Assembly (NCBI RefSeq): GCF_000004075.3
Contig: NC_026660.2
Coordinates: 496,001-560,000 of the forward strand
Direction of reading: 5' to 3'
Length of the DNA stretch: 64,000 nucleotides
Source of the DNA: Cucumis sativus
Lineage: Eukaryota > Streptophyta > Magnoliopsida > Cucurbitales > Cucurbitaceae
In this document: positions 25,001 to 36,199 of the stretch, piece after piece
Layout of the letters: every line of letters begins with the position of its first letter
How positions within the stretch are numbered: position 1 is the stretch's first letter
Program-made: the position numbers and the translations under genes
The notes under the pieces: model-generated
Told to the model about the DNA's origin: nothing
What the model saw: only the letters and a program-made list of their open reading frames with translations
Database searches by the model: none

Positions 25001-28000
25001 CAAGTTTCTTTTCAAAACATAGTGGGTATGTACATAAAAACTTCTTCCTCAAGATCGTCAGTAAGAAAAATAATTTTGAAATCGAGTGGAGAATCCAAGC
25101 ATCTATAGGTGTTTACAAATGATTTCCATTTAGAAACTAAAAAGGAAAGAGTAAAAGGCTTAAGGGTGTGTTTGGTCCAAAGAGTTGAGAAGTAGAAGTT
25201 GTGAACTCCACTCTATGTTTGGCACAAAAAGTTGGTGGGCCCCACTACTAAAAAAATATCAATTTTATACTCCTTACACCATGGATCCCAGGAGTTCACA
25301 ACTCCATAGACTTGATAACTTGTTGGAGCTCACTATTCCACTCCTTGTCCCAACACTTCATATTCAAGTTGTTTGTACTATAAGTTGTACAACCTATAAA
25401 ACATATACTGTTCAAGTAAGTTTGTACTTGTGTCTAGATTTTAGTTGTTAAACTTTTATGGTGTGTTTTGGATGGAGATTCAGGGGATTGGGAAAAGGGT
25501 TATGGCTCAAACCTTGTTTGGGCCAAGGGTTTGCACTTTTGGGGATTAGGGTTAAATAACCCTACAAATTTCCCTACTTCATCTTCTCATAATACTACAC
25601 TCATAAACCTTCCCCCAAACACATGTTATAATAATTGTACAATTATAAAACCCTTCCCCGAAACGCATATTATCATAATACTACAGTAATAATCCTTCCC
25701 CCAAACACATATTATTATAACACTACCAATAATAACCCTAACCCCAAACACATATTATTATAACACTACTATCATAATCCCTCCCTCAAACACATATTGT
25801 CATAACACTACCATTCATATTCCTTCCCCCAAACACATATTACCATAACACTACCAATAATAACCCTAACCCCAAACACATATTATCACAACACTAGGAT
25901 TATTATAATCAGGATTGATAATCCTAGGATTATCATAATCCTTTTCCCCATAACTCTTTCCCACCCCCAAACGCACCCTTAGTCTTTATTGTACCTTATG
26001 TGTAGTGGGTCTTTCTTGCACCTTTTTTAATGACATAAAAGTTTACTCCCAAAATTTGCAAGGAATTTTCTTTTGTACTCTTATCAGTTCTTATATTGTG
26101 TAGTTAATTTTTCTTGTTTCTTTTAATTTGGAATTGGCTGATATTTATTCTCGTTGGAAGCTTTTTGCAGGTTTGGTATCCTTCTCCAGGCGTCGACTCC
26201 TTTAAGCAGGAGGATTTCTTGCAGGTATGACTGTGTGGGCCTGTGACTACTAAATTCTTAATAGTTACATATTTGCAACTTGTGAGTTCCTAAGAGATGC
26301 AAGAAAATGAAGTGTTATTCTTTTTGGTTCTTCACAATTATTTCTCATTTTATAAGATTCTTCCAATTTTATTTGATCATTTGAGGTTACTGTATGCTCT
26401 CCTTTTGGAAGCGCTTTTGATTTAGTTCTTTTGGAGGTTTTTAACACCTTGCAATCCGCCCTTAGGCTGTTCGTTTTGTGAGTGATATAGTCCACTGTTT
26501 CTTATCTAAAAAAAGTTTCCTAAAGATCAATGTATAACATTTTGGTTAAAATATTTTTTCATCTGTTGACTGGCCCTTCTGTTTGACTGTTTCTATATTT
26601 GCATATCCCTATACCTCAATTTAAAGATGAAAAAAAAGTCTCTATACACTTTGTACAAGGTGGTTGTCTGTGCTGCTTTAATCTTTTGTATGAGACAATG
26701 TTATCTTTAGGTTATTCTGAGTCATCTAAATGCAAAATAGTTGTTGGACGTTGCCTGACTTGTTTAAGGTATAAACCTGCTTGTAGCTGGATCCAGAGTT
26801 GGAATTTGATCGGGAGGTATACCCACTTGGACTTCTCCCAAATGCTGGTGTTGTTGTAGGTGTATCTCAAAGAATGTCATTTTCTGCAAGCACAGAATTT
26901 CCATGTTTTGAGCCATCACCTCAAGCTCAAACCATACTGCATTGCCTATTACGGCATCTTCTACAGGTAGCTCATTATTCTTCTCATGTTATTGAAGCTT
27001 CATTGAGTTCAATGGTCCCATAATGCATGGATGTGGGGGCTATATCTTAGAACTTGATACTTTCTGGCTTCAGCTTCCTCAAAGGAAAAAAAATTGAATA
27101 TTACCTAGAGTTGTAACTATATTGATGGTTTTAACTAAATTATCTCTCTATTACTGAAGATGAAGCTAACCAGAAATACTGTCTGAACCAATCCAACATT
27201 GTTGGTATAGGAGAGTGAGAACACTAGCCAAGGGAAATCCTGACTAGGCCTACAGTAACTAACTTGGGCCCACTTTTCTAACAAACTCTTATCCCACTCA
27301 AGTTCCTGATACTTGATTGCCCTTCCCCTTCCTAGCCCCTCTTCCTAGTGTTCACCTTCTGAAATGGGGGCCTATCACATCATCAGCATGAAAAGTACCC
27401 AAAAAAAAACTTTTGAAGATAGAGTTTTCATTGGAAAGAAAAGAAGAAATAAATTCATCCCGACAGTTAATGTCTAATAGTCTCATGCTACTATTATATA
27501 TCCAATACAGACGTTCTTTTAAATCTTAATGTGATTGGAAATCTGCAGAGAGATAAAAGTGAGGAAGCTCTAAGGTTGGCACGATTATCAGCAGAGAAGC
27601 CTCACTTTTCTCATTGTCTAGAATGGCTTCTTTTTACAGTTTTTGATGCAGAAATATCCAGGTAATGCCTTTAGGAAAGGAAAATTTGCTTCACTCAATT
27701 CTTGTATTACTTCATATCATTTAAATTTTCCTCGTATAAATTTATGCTCCAAAGCTGTTATCTTATAGTTTCAATTTTTTCAGTACATTCGTTCTTATTT
27801 TGCTAATTTTTCAATAAATTCCCAGTTGTCAAATTCAAAACATGAACTAAACGTATCCCCAAGTTTTTGTGATATTAGCTGTGCATCTTCTCTTTTTCCA
27901 CTTTTATATTGTCCCATTATCTGCAGCACAATGTTTAAGGCAATTGGAATATTATTAGGCAATAAGTTTCTGGCTTGTCTGAATGTGTTAGAGGGTGCGT

Positions 28001-31000
28001 AAAAGTATTCACCTGGGAGGAAGTAACACATTTCTTTAAAAAAAATTGGTAGTTTTCTAAACACCTTCCTTTTAAACCTCTAAGCATGAGACACTTAAAG
28101 AGAAAATATTAACCTGTGTTGGAAAAGCCATTTTGGCAAGAAAAATTGATATTAATTATGGTGATCACCTAGTTATATTCTACGATTTACCTTGGCAACT
28201 AAATGTAGTAGAGTTAGATAGTTGTCTTGTGAGTATAGTTGCAGTGCACTCAATGTAGCTCAGGTTAGACACTTGGATATTAAAAAAATGTATATAACAA
28301 GAGGGAAAACTTTTGAAAAGAAGTTTTTAAAATAAAAGGAAATATAAAAGGTAACACCTCAGGTCCTTTTTGTTGACTTAAGGCACATCCTGATGGAATT
28401 CAATTTTGCTCAATTTCTAACCTTCACGTCACTGTATCTTTGATAAGAGTCAATGATGTAATTATGTCAAAGACTATAATATTCAACTTTAATTGAACTT
28501 TACATCATGAATCGTGATTTTGATTGTAGGCAAAATGTGAACAAGAACCAGAATACAGCGGCTAAATATGCAAACAAGCTGTCACTTTTGGAAAAGACAT
28601 GTGAGCTGATAAAGAATTTCTCTGAGTATCACGATGTAGTTGTAAGTGTTGCAAGAAAAACTGATGCTCGACATTGGGCCGATTTGTTCTCCGCTGCTGG
28701 AAGATCAACAGAGTACAAATTTTATACTCTTTACACATTGGTTTCTTGTACCTACTTTTAATACAAGATATATGCATGCAAAATCCCATGCGTAGGTGAT
28801 AGGACATTCTTATTGGGATTTTCTAATGATTTCAGTACCTGGAACCTGGGATGCTTAATTATAGTTTTTCTAGACCCTGCATTTTCTGGATCGGATTAGG
28901 ACCAAGTCACCTACTGACCTACACTTCAGCGGATACATTTTTAAAACGTGATTCATTAACTTACAATAATCACTTACAATTTTATAGGTTCTTATGTATA
29001 AGATATAGTATAGGAACATCTAAACGGGAAGCTAATTGTTGTAGACTGACTAATGAATGGACTTCAAAGGGATAGAGGAAGGCACTTAATTGTTAGAGGA
29101 CTTTTGGAGGAAGAGGACTTCCTTCTGGACTAATTTTCCCTTTGACCTATATGAAGGAAAACATGCAAATATCTATGATAGATTTATAATTGTCTTCTTT
29201 CAGTCTTTGATATGTAAAGAATTTTTGTGTTTATGTATTAATTCATTGCATTATTTTACCTACTAGAAACTAAGAATATTTCTTATATTCTTGTCTAACA
29301 GCAACATGGAACGTTGATGTTTCCCATGCAGATTGATTCTCTTGGATTAATTGAATCGATAAAATCAGACATATTTCACCAAAATTTTCTGGGCACCTGG
29401 ATTTTTATTAATAATTCTTCCATTCAAAAGCAACCAGTGTTCTTATATCTAAAGATCTATTAAAAAGAATTAACATGTGTTATGGCATATGCACTTTTTT
29501 AATGTACTCATGTCATACACATGATCACCTCATATCTTTTAACTGTTATATTCCCTTTGTAGTGGTATGCTATTTACTACAGTTTCAATTTTCAGGCTGT
29601 TTGAGGAGTGCTTCCAGCGGAGGTGGTATCGCACTGCAGCCTGTTACATACTTGTAAGAGATGGTTTCCTTTTCTGAAACAGCGTGAAGATTATAAAATA
29701 AAATTAACAAAATTCGATCTTTAAATATTAAAAATTACTTTGTTCACACATAATCAAACACATCAAGGATACTTCTTTGAACTTTATTGCAGATATTTAG
29801 ATCCCTATGCCTGAGAATCCAGAAGAATTTAATGTATTATCTGGTTTGAATTTTCATTTAGAATTGATTAATTCTGTAGGAGAACTAACTAGTGGCTCTA
29901 TAGTATATGAAGACTGGTCAGAAGTTTCCATACTCTAGAATCTCATAGTTTTTTTGCTCAAGAACTAGATAGGAAATATGTTCTGTTTGAGCTGCACAAC
30001 ATAAATCTATCACAACGTAGTGAACTAAAGTGAAGAGCATATTTGAAGATGATGAGCAGCTTTTTGCCATGAAATATGGAATGTGGACCAAACTTCAAGG
30101 TAACAGGATATGTTTTGTTTGAATATCACAGGTGATTGCAAAACTTGAAGGCCCTGCGGTTAGTCAGTACTGCGCTTCACGCCTATTGCAAGCAACACTA
30201 GACGAATCCTTGTATGAGCTTGCTGGAGAGCTGGTAATATTGGGCATATTTTTGTTTCTCTTAATTGTGCTAGCTTAATCTTGTTGAGGATTTAATAATG
30301 TTTCTTCCTTTATTATAGGTGAGGTTTCTGCTGAGATCTGGAAGAGACTACGATCATGCATCGGCAGATTCAGACAAACTATCACCTCGATTCTTGGGCT
30401 ATTTTCTTTTTCGTTCTAGCAGGAACCAAACCTTCGATAGAAGGTGATTAATATATTGATAATTTGTTTTGCACATTTCAAAGTTTTATTAGTGAAAGCT
30501 GTTTCCTGACCGAAAAAAAATCTGGAAAATTTTGTTTGGAACTGTGTTAACTCATATTGTCTTCTTTATTTGCAGTTCATCATTCAAGGAGCCAAGCGCA
30601 CATGTTACTTCTGTCAAAACCATTTTGGAAAGTCATGCTAGCTATTTGATGTCTGGGAAGGAATTATCAAAGCTTGTAGCATTTGTCAAAGGAACTCAGT
30701 TTGATTTAGTGGTGGGGAAAAGATTTTTCTAGTACTTTTTCAATAGTCAGGTTGATTTCTACATATGGGAGTTGTGTTCTAATTGTAATATTTGCAGGAG
30801 TATCTCCAAAGGGAGAGATATGGAAGTGCTCGTTTAAAGGATTTTGCATCAGGGCTTGAACTAATTGGGGAGAAGGTATTCAAATGATGTGGTCATCAAA
30901 TTCTGAACTCTCTTTTTCAGTATAAGAATTCTCTCTCTTTGTTGTCACCAGTTTCAGTCATGTTTCTTCTGTGGCAGAAACTCTCTTCTCGCTATTTTTC

Positions 31001-32168
31001 TGTTATCACATGAAATTAGTGCTACTATTTCCATAAAGTGACAACTTAATAAGGTTGCCATCCAATAATATTTATTTTGGATTATTCTTTAGTATTTTCA
31101 TACATCATGCAAAATTTCAAATTTTAGGGTGGTTGCAATGTTCTTTCTTACCGTGGTGCTTATCTTTCTTGTCCAGCTTCAAATGGGAACACTTCAAAGC
31201 CGGTTGGATGCAGATTTCCTCTTGGCTCATATGTGCTCCGTTAAGTTTAAGGAATGGATTGTTGTTTTAGCCACTCTTCTAAGACGGTCTGAAGTATGCA
31301 CTTTTCTGTTTACTACATTTGCGTATATGTTGGGCAACTTCACCTATTGCTGTTTCATACGAGTTCAATTTAATATCCCTAGTTCAATTTTAGAAGTTTT
31401 ATACAAATCCTAAGGTAGTTTACCAGAGTAATTAAGGAGGTGTTTGGTCAGCGATAAAAACAAAAAGTTAAGTTGGTAATAGTTATAGGAAAATTGTTGA
31501 GAGTTGACACAAATAACGATGTGAGTTGAAACGAATAACGAGGTAGTAAACCTCTTTAATTATTGGTTAACCAAAAAGGGGTTGGTTTTCATTCTTATCC
31601 ACCCAACCCAACTCTCTCAAATTATTCAAGTTGTCAAACACCCCCTAAGGGATGTATTTTCTTTGACATGAAACCAATTTACTTACTACGTCTTGAAATA
31701 AAATAACTCTCCATTTGAAACCTTTGTGCATTTTCATGCAACAGAGTCATAAAGTATCATTCTATCACCTTTTTGTTAAGAAACTATCAGAAGGATTTTC
31801 TTTTCCAATAAAATGAGTAGAGTATGAAAGATAAAACCTCCTTGCGATGTGACTCAACTATAAATATAACTGAAATTCATCAAAATTTGTTTCTTGTTTA
31901 ATTTTCACAGGTTCTGTCTGATCTATTTAGGCATGATCTACGGTTGTGGGAAGCATACAAGAGCACCCTACAGGTAAATTTTGTGCTCAACTTTTAAGAC
32001 TTGCTAGAAATCTTTCATGTTAATTCAAGTAATTAAAAGATAGAAAAATTGAGTACTGTTCTGATAGTGTGCTGTTTCATGTGTTCCCAGTCATCATTTG
32101 TAGAGTATCACGATCTGCTCGAAGACTTGAACGAAAGACTTACGTCAGCAGAAAAATTGGAGGAGTAA
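19015..32168 (+). CDS. RIC1: RIC1, subunit of the Ric1-Rgp1 type Rab6/Ypt6 GEF
   Basis: 1118-aa protein in 22 exons: 19015-19161, 19295-19402, 20149-20297, 21792-21873, 22033-22445, 22678-23110, 23192-23415, 23641-23836, 23996-24138, 24212-24386, 26171-26224, 26787-26966, 27549-27661, 28530-28712, 29596-29653, 30132-30233, 30319-30443, 30576-30711, 30798-30875, 31177-31293, 31911-31973, 32091-32168. All introns are GT-AG and all phases agree. The N-terminal half (MYMAYGWPQVIP, then WSPDTKLIAIL, WTPDNSAFAVGWKLRGLAVW, ASEDGMYLAVAGLHGLILYD) forms WD40-like blades. The C-terminal half (LLRHLLQ, HCLEWLLFTVFDAEIS, YCASRLLQATLDESLYELAGEL) is the RIC1 domain. In yeast and animals Ric1 with Rgp1 loads GTP on Ypt6/Rab6 at the Golgi for retrograde traffic. 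The closest Arabidopsis gene I recall is At3g61480, of similar length. The donor after exon 18 (gtgggg) is weak. Confidence 0.93.
21060..21204 (+). repeat. 3' end of a poly(A) retroposon in RIC1 intron 3
   Basis: A T-rich stretch ('cttttgtaactcctttagat', 'tttcactatttcat') ends in 'ttcttatcc' followed by an A run. This is the look of a 5'-truncated LINE tail in sense orientation. Similar 'cttatcc/t-An' ends occur at 24453 and 26501 in the same gene. Confidence 0.4.
21473..21637 (-). repeat. Antisense poly(A) retroposon remnant with short target duplication
   Basis: A T run at 21476-21487 followed by 'gaaaatgaagcacgtctctt' and 'cattaggaaaatgaatag' is the reverse of a LINE tail. The nine bases 'ttgctgcat' occur at 21464-21472 and again at 21638-21646, so they may be the target-site duplication. 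The element lies in RIC1 intron 3, opposite to the gene. Confidence 0.45.
24433..24488 (+). mobile_element. Tiny retroposon stump with perfect 20-nt target duplication
   Basis: The 20 bases at 24433-24452 are repeated exactly at 24469-24488. Between them lie only 16 bases, 'cttatccaaaaaaaaa'. This is the footprint of target-primed reverse transcription that copied just the last few bases and the poly(A) tail of a retroposon. The insert lies in RIC1 intron 10. Confidence 0.75.
25160..25981. mobile_element. Terminal-inverted-repeat element with internal minisatellite
   Basis: 'taagggtgtgtttgg' at 25161-25175 faces 'ccaaacgcaccctta' at 25967-25981 (14 of 15 paired). 'tta' occurs at 25160-25162 and 25979-25981, compatible with the 3-bp duplication of PIF/Harbinger (Tourist-type) elements. 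It has no transposase frame, so it is non-autonomous. It lies in RIC1 intron 10, which it makes unusually long (1784 bases). Confidence 0.6.
25603..25895. repeat. Minisatellite of about 45-nt units
   Basis: About six to seven imperfect units, each containing 'ccccaaacacatattat' followed by 'cataacactaccaataat' variants. They lie inside the inverted-repeat element of RIC1 intron 10. Unit length and sequence vary. Confidence 0.7.
26380..26514 (+). repeat. Second sense retroposon tail, RIC1 intron 11
   Basis: The run 'cttttggaagcgcttttgat' through 'gtttcttatctaaaaaaag' ends like the tail at 21060-21204. The left edge is not visible and no target duplication was found. Confidence 0.35.
31436..31645. 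mobile_element. Tourist-like MITE, about 210 bp, in RIC1 intron 20
   Basis: Ends 'ggaggtgtttg' and 'caaacaccccc' are inverted copies (10 of 11), flanked by 'taa' at 31433-31435 and 31646-31648. A 3-bp TAA duplication with a GG(A/G)GGTGTTTG terminus is the hallmark of Tourist/Harbinger MITEs. It has no coding capacity. Confidence 0.75.
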
Positions 32169-34686
32169 TAGCAAAGATTAGCTTCTAACCATTGTTTCAT
32201 CTTCATCAACCATCTGCCACCAAATGAAATGGCACATTCATTTCCATATCCATGTCCAATGTGATTATCTCGTTGGTTTTTTGATAACAGATCGCAAACC
32301 GGTCGAAGTACATTTGATCAAGCAAGCATCAACATGTTAACAGAGAGCGAAGCAGAGCAGTATTAATCGACCCCTCTCGACATAAGCATTAGATAATAAT
32401 GAGTGGAGTCTCACTAGAATCTTGCTACTTCAGCCTTGCCGATTGGAGGATATGGCTTTTCTTCTCCTTGTAATACTAATTCAATCAATATTGTGTATAT
32501 GGCTTTTCTTCTTCCCCTTTGTCAAGAGTTTTCTTTTTTGGGGTTTGCTGGGTGAGGGGTGGTTGAGTAATGTTAGGAAGGGAATCTGTAAAGTTTGTGC
32601 AAATGGTCATTATTGTAGGAAGTATTATTTCTTTGCAATATTCCTTATTTAAGTATTCTTTTGGAGAAACGTGTAATAGTTTAGTGCTTAGAGCTTGTAC
32701 TACTTAAACGTTGGTCATAAGATGTCAAATATTTGTAGGGGCTTTACAATGACTAATGGAGTTCTCCATAGAAAATAATAATGGGTTGTTTGGCCTCAAT
32801 TTGGAGTGAATTGGATTGGTTATTAACTCATTGTTTGAGGTGTGTTTAGATAATGAGGGTAGGAACGTTTTGGTACAATAGCACTATTTATGACTTTACA
32901 ATAATAATTGTATTGTAAGCTCACTCTAAAGCTAATTATTGATGACTTGCCCTAACAACCAACTGAATGACCACCTTTAGAAACTAAATCAAACAATCAC
33001 TTCAGTAATCAACCCCAATGAAGATTACCTTCGAATGATCAATTATCATGCCCACCTTTGGTCACTACTTCCAGCGAATGTCTTTGGTAGCCAACTTCGA
33101 CGATCACTTCTTGTGGCTAATTTATTTTTAAGTTACTAATAATTGAAAATATATTTAAATATAGATTTGAAGTTATAGGTATTTAACCGTCTTTTTTTTA
33201 GTGAAATAAATATATGTGGTTTGAAACGCTCTGTATACACTCGTAGAAAATGTAATTAAACATTAGTGTTATTTGGATTTCAAATAGTTTTTGTAAACCA
33301 TATTCGAAATGAAAGTGATCTAGAAAAAAAAATATTCTTTTCTATACAATTTAAACATGATATTCATGTTATTTTCAACGTTAAAAGAACAAACGGTGGG
33401 ATAAAAAAATCATCTTATTCTTACATTTTTAAATCATGTTATTTAACATATCGTTAATGTTAATTGAAAAGAACAAACGGTGGGATAAAAAAATCATCTT
33501 ATTCTTACATTTTTAAATCATGTTATTTAACATATTGTTAATGTTAATAAAAAGAAAAAAGTCAACTTCAACAGCTTAAATATGACAAAAGTGGTTTTAA
33601 TCCTTTAAAAAATGATTCTAAAGTGGTTTAGTTAAGGGAATTAAAAGAAAACAAAGCTTTGTTGAGTAATGCTATGGTCAATTAATAATTTATCATAGGA
33701 TTGATTGAAATTCCATTCTAACTTGATTGATATGGTTACAAAGGAGTAGTTCTTGAAAACTGTTCTAGAGTTCCCCAAGAGTTATTGGCAAGGATTAAAA
33801 TGTGGAGAGATGATGAAAAATAGACTGCAAGGAAAAATCCGCTAAGAGCGATCAAAATTAACGACGATCGGATTGAAACTAGTTTAAGTTGACAGTTAGA
33901 CCTAATAAGCTTGAAAGTAACTGATAATATTTACATGAACTTAACAAGGCAAGATTACATCCATCAATAAATGCTGAGACATTTTGTTGTTTACTTTTTA
34001 TACTTCATAATTTCCCCCCTATGAACGTACAGATGGAAATATCAGAAATTCAAAATCGTTATTCAATAATTTAAGGGCAGCAAAGGATAAAGAAAAATAT
34101 CAAATTTCATTCTAAAGTTAGGTTTTAATTTTAGATTTTTAATGTCGTCAAAATCATCGTCTACTTAACTTCTTCATGAACACATCAAGCCATTCCAAAA
34201 ACACTACAATATGTCTCAAACTTCTAAATTAGAACTTTCTAATAATATGTAAACAAGTGCATATATTCAAAAATACATGATGGTTTTATACCAAGGAAGA
34301 AGTTTTTTTTTTTAAAAAAAAAGTACATGAGATGAGATTTTAACCTAGATCTAAAGTAGGCTGGGGAACATGTTCTCAGCAAACTACAATTACTGACACT
34401 TCATTGGTTCTGTATATATTATATAAGGAGTACATAGTTGAGAGAGTTCAAGCACCCTGAACTCATGTTAAATCCGACTAAGAAAACTACATAAGTAGAT
34501 GTATTTATGCCAATTTCTTGAGATTGTTCTCTCAATAACTTACATAATATCATTACACTCAAAACAAACTTTATGTTACAGATTTCTATTATAGCTTACT
34601 TGCTTTCAAATACAATAATTCCACCACCTTCTATATCTAGACATTGAATAAACTTTATGTATCCTCAAGTTTGAACAAAGCTTTAA
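32169..34686. other. Intergenic region between RIC1 and the malectin gene
   Basis: The first 500 bases or so are the RIC1 3' UTR. The rest is AT-rich spacer. A 'tgttttgg/gtttgaggtgtgtttag' patch at about 32790-32860 looks like a decayed MITE end. The tandem repeat at 33383 is listed separately. I looked on the minus strand at 33700-34686 for remains of a kinase domain belonging to the malectin gene and saw none. Confidence 0.5.
33383..33550. repeat. Two tandem copies of an 84-bp unit
   Basis: 33383-33466 and 33467-33550 are nearly identical (for example 'aacaaacggtgggataaaaa' in both), differing by only a few bases. This is a recent local duplication with no coding frame. Confidence 0.9.
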
Positions 34687-36099
34687 CTAGGAATTGACTA
34701 TTCCCATTCCCATGTTAGATTTAACTTTCCAACTATCCACAACAGGCAATTTCGACCACGAGAAAGAATCTTCCCTTCTGATTACCTTTTGACGCAACAT
34801 TAGCGACACAATTACCACCAAACACAAAATCACTATATAAGGAACTAAATTAATGGTGTTTCCTTGACATCTCTTCAAAATCATCTCAGTAGAAAGGTTA
34901 CCATCAAAGCTACCTAAAGAGTTATTCAACTTCATGATCTCAATTCCATTTAGAAGACCATCTATAGCATATGGAACACTCTGGTTAGAGCTTCCTATAC
35001 TAATTCTAAGAACCCCTTGTTGATCACCACTGACCATGAAATCAAGATAGAACGCGGTAGAAAGTTCCCAATTAGCAGCGGTTGAGAGATCGAAATTCTC
35101 ATATGCCATGTGTCCGTTAACATAGATATTGAAAAACAGAAAACCAATTGATATACTTGCAATATCACAAAAATGCAAGCGAACGATGTAGTTGTATCCA
35201 TTGATAGCGGGGAAGGTCCATGTCATATTGGTGTTCGGAATCGATGAATTTGTACTCTTGATCACTCGAGCAGAGTTGTAGACATTATCGGGACAAACTT
35301 CACGACTTGCCCCACCTTCCTGATACTTAATTCTTCCAGTAGTATACACTTTCTTTGATCCATTATTTGATTCGAAGTGTTCATCATCAGGAACCCAAGT
35401 CCTCCAAAAAGAATCATTGAAGGGAGTAACCTTAGGCCCCCCAACATTGACTCTATACAACACTTCACGCCCTTCCTTGGACAACCCATCAACATTTCCA
35501 CTATGTTCATAACTCAAATATTTTGCAGAATCAGCAACAAGATCTTTTGGTGCAGAAATAACTTCAATCGCATTAACAAAAGCGAATTTCGATTTCTTAA
35601 CAGGGACGAAGGTAATTTCAAGAGTTTCAGTTCCAACCCAGATAAGAAACTCCTTAATTCTAGGGTTTACAGCAGAGACACCACTAAAATTACTCAAAAC
35701 CACATACCCATTAACCAAAACGTGAAATCGAGCACGAATGAGGTCCAAATCTGAAGAGGTAAAAGCTTGGAAATGGAGACGTACCATATGTGTGCCTTCG
35801 TCTTTGATCTGAAACTCGTACTTGGATGGCATCTCGAAAACGCGAGCTGAATTGTAAAATGGGGGCAAACCTTGATATGGGTGTTGATTTGTGAGAGAGA
35901 AAGAGCGGGGGGAAGAGAGAAAAAGTGAACTTGAAGAGGAGGAATCGGAGAGGAAGATGCGATGATCGACGGTGGACTTAAGGGTTGACCCACAATCGAT
36001 GAGGTAGTGATCGGTGGGAGAGAAGTGGGAAAAGGAAAGAATAGGGATGGTTGATGAAGAAAGTATGAGAACAAAGAGAATTGGATTCAGAAACTCCAT
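34687..36099 (-). CDS. Malectin-like receptor protein without a kinase domain (CrRLK1L-type ectodomain)
   Basis: Intronless, 470 aa. The open frame runs upstream to about 36180, but the codon there is TTG; the first ATG is at 36099 and gives a good signal peptide (MEFLNPILFVLILSSSTIPI). The ectodomain starts FSPTDHYLIDCGST and carries YRVNVGGPKVTPFNDSFWRTW, the pattern of CrRLK1L receptors of the At5g24010/THESEUS/FERONIA group, with malectin-like domain(s) spanning about residues 30-400 and several N-glycosylation sites (NDS, NMT, NQS, NNS). One membrane helix (LVPYIVILCLVVIVSLML) lies near 418-435. Only 35 residues follow, ending in a TAG stop, where family members have a Ser/Thr kinase of about 300 residues. 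The ectodomain may bind cell-wall ligands or RALF peptides, or act as co-receptor or decoy; this is inferred. It could also be a truncated former kinase gene. Confidence 0.85.
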   Translation of the reverse strand: MEFLNPILFVLILSSSTIPILSFSHFSPTDHYLIDCGSTLKSTVDHRIFLSDSSSSSSLFLSSPRSFSLTNQHPYQGLPPFYNSARVFEMPSKYEFQIKDEGTHMVRLHFQAFTSSDLDLIRARFHVLVNGYVVLSNFSGVSAVNPRIKEFLIWVGTETLEITFVPVKKSKFAFVNAIEVISAPKDLVADSAKYLSYEHSGNVDGLSKEGREVLYRVNVGGPKVTPFNDSFWRTWVPDDEHFESNNGSKKVYTTGRIKYQEGGASREVCPDNVYNSARVIKSTNSSIPNTNMTWTFPAINGYNYIVRLHFCDIASISIGFLFFNIYVNGHMAYENFDLSTAANWELSTAFYLDFMVSGDQQGVLRISIGSSNQSVPYAIDGLLNGIEIMKLNNSLGSFDGNLSTEMILKRCQGNTINLVPYIVILCLVVIVSLMLRQKVIRREDSFSWSKLPVVDSWKVKSNMGMGIVNS

Positions 36100-36117
36100 T
36101 GGGAGAGGAATGAAAGT

Positions 36118-36145
36118 GGAGGAGGAGGAAGAGGAAGAAAAAGAA
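36118..36145. repeat. (GGA/GAA)n tract in the malectin gene leader
   Basis: Purine-rich triplet repeat just upstream of the ATG; on the sense strand it reads as a CT-rich leader. Confidence 0.7.
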
Positions 36146-36199
36146 GATGAAGCCGCGTATGAAATAATGGAACCAACCAATCACTTCATACAGCTAAGA

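Noticed and set aside
33700-34686. Remains of a kinase domain downstream of the malectin gene
   Set aside because: No HRD, DFG or APE-like coding blocks could be read on the minus strand.
36100-36180. Upstream extension of the malectin protein by 27 residues
   Set aside because: The codon at 36180 is TTG, not ATG. The ATG at 36099 gives a normal signal peptide, and the extension is a Ser-rich reading of a triplet repeat.
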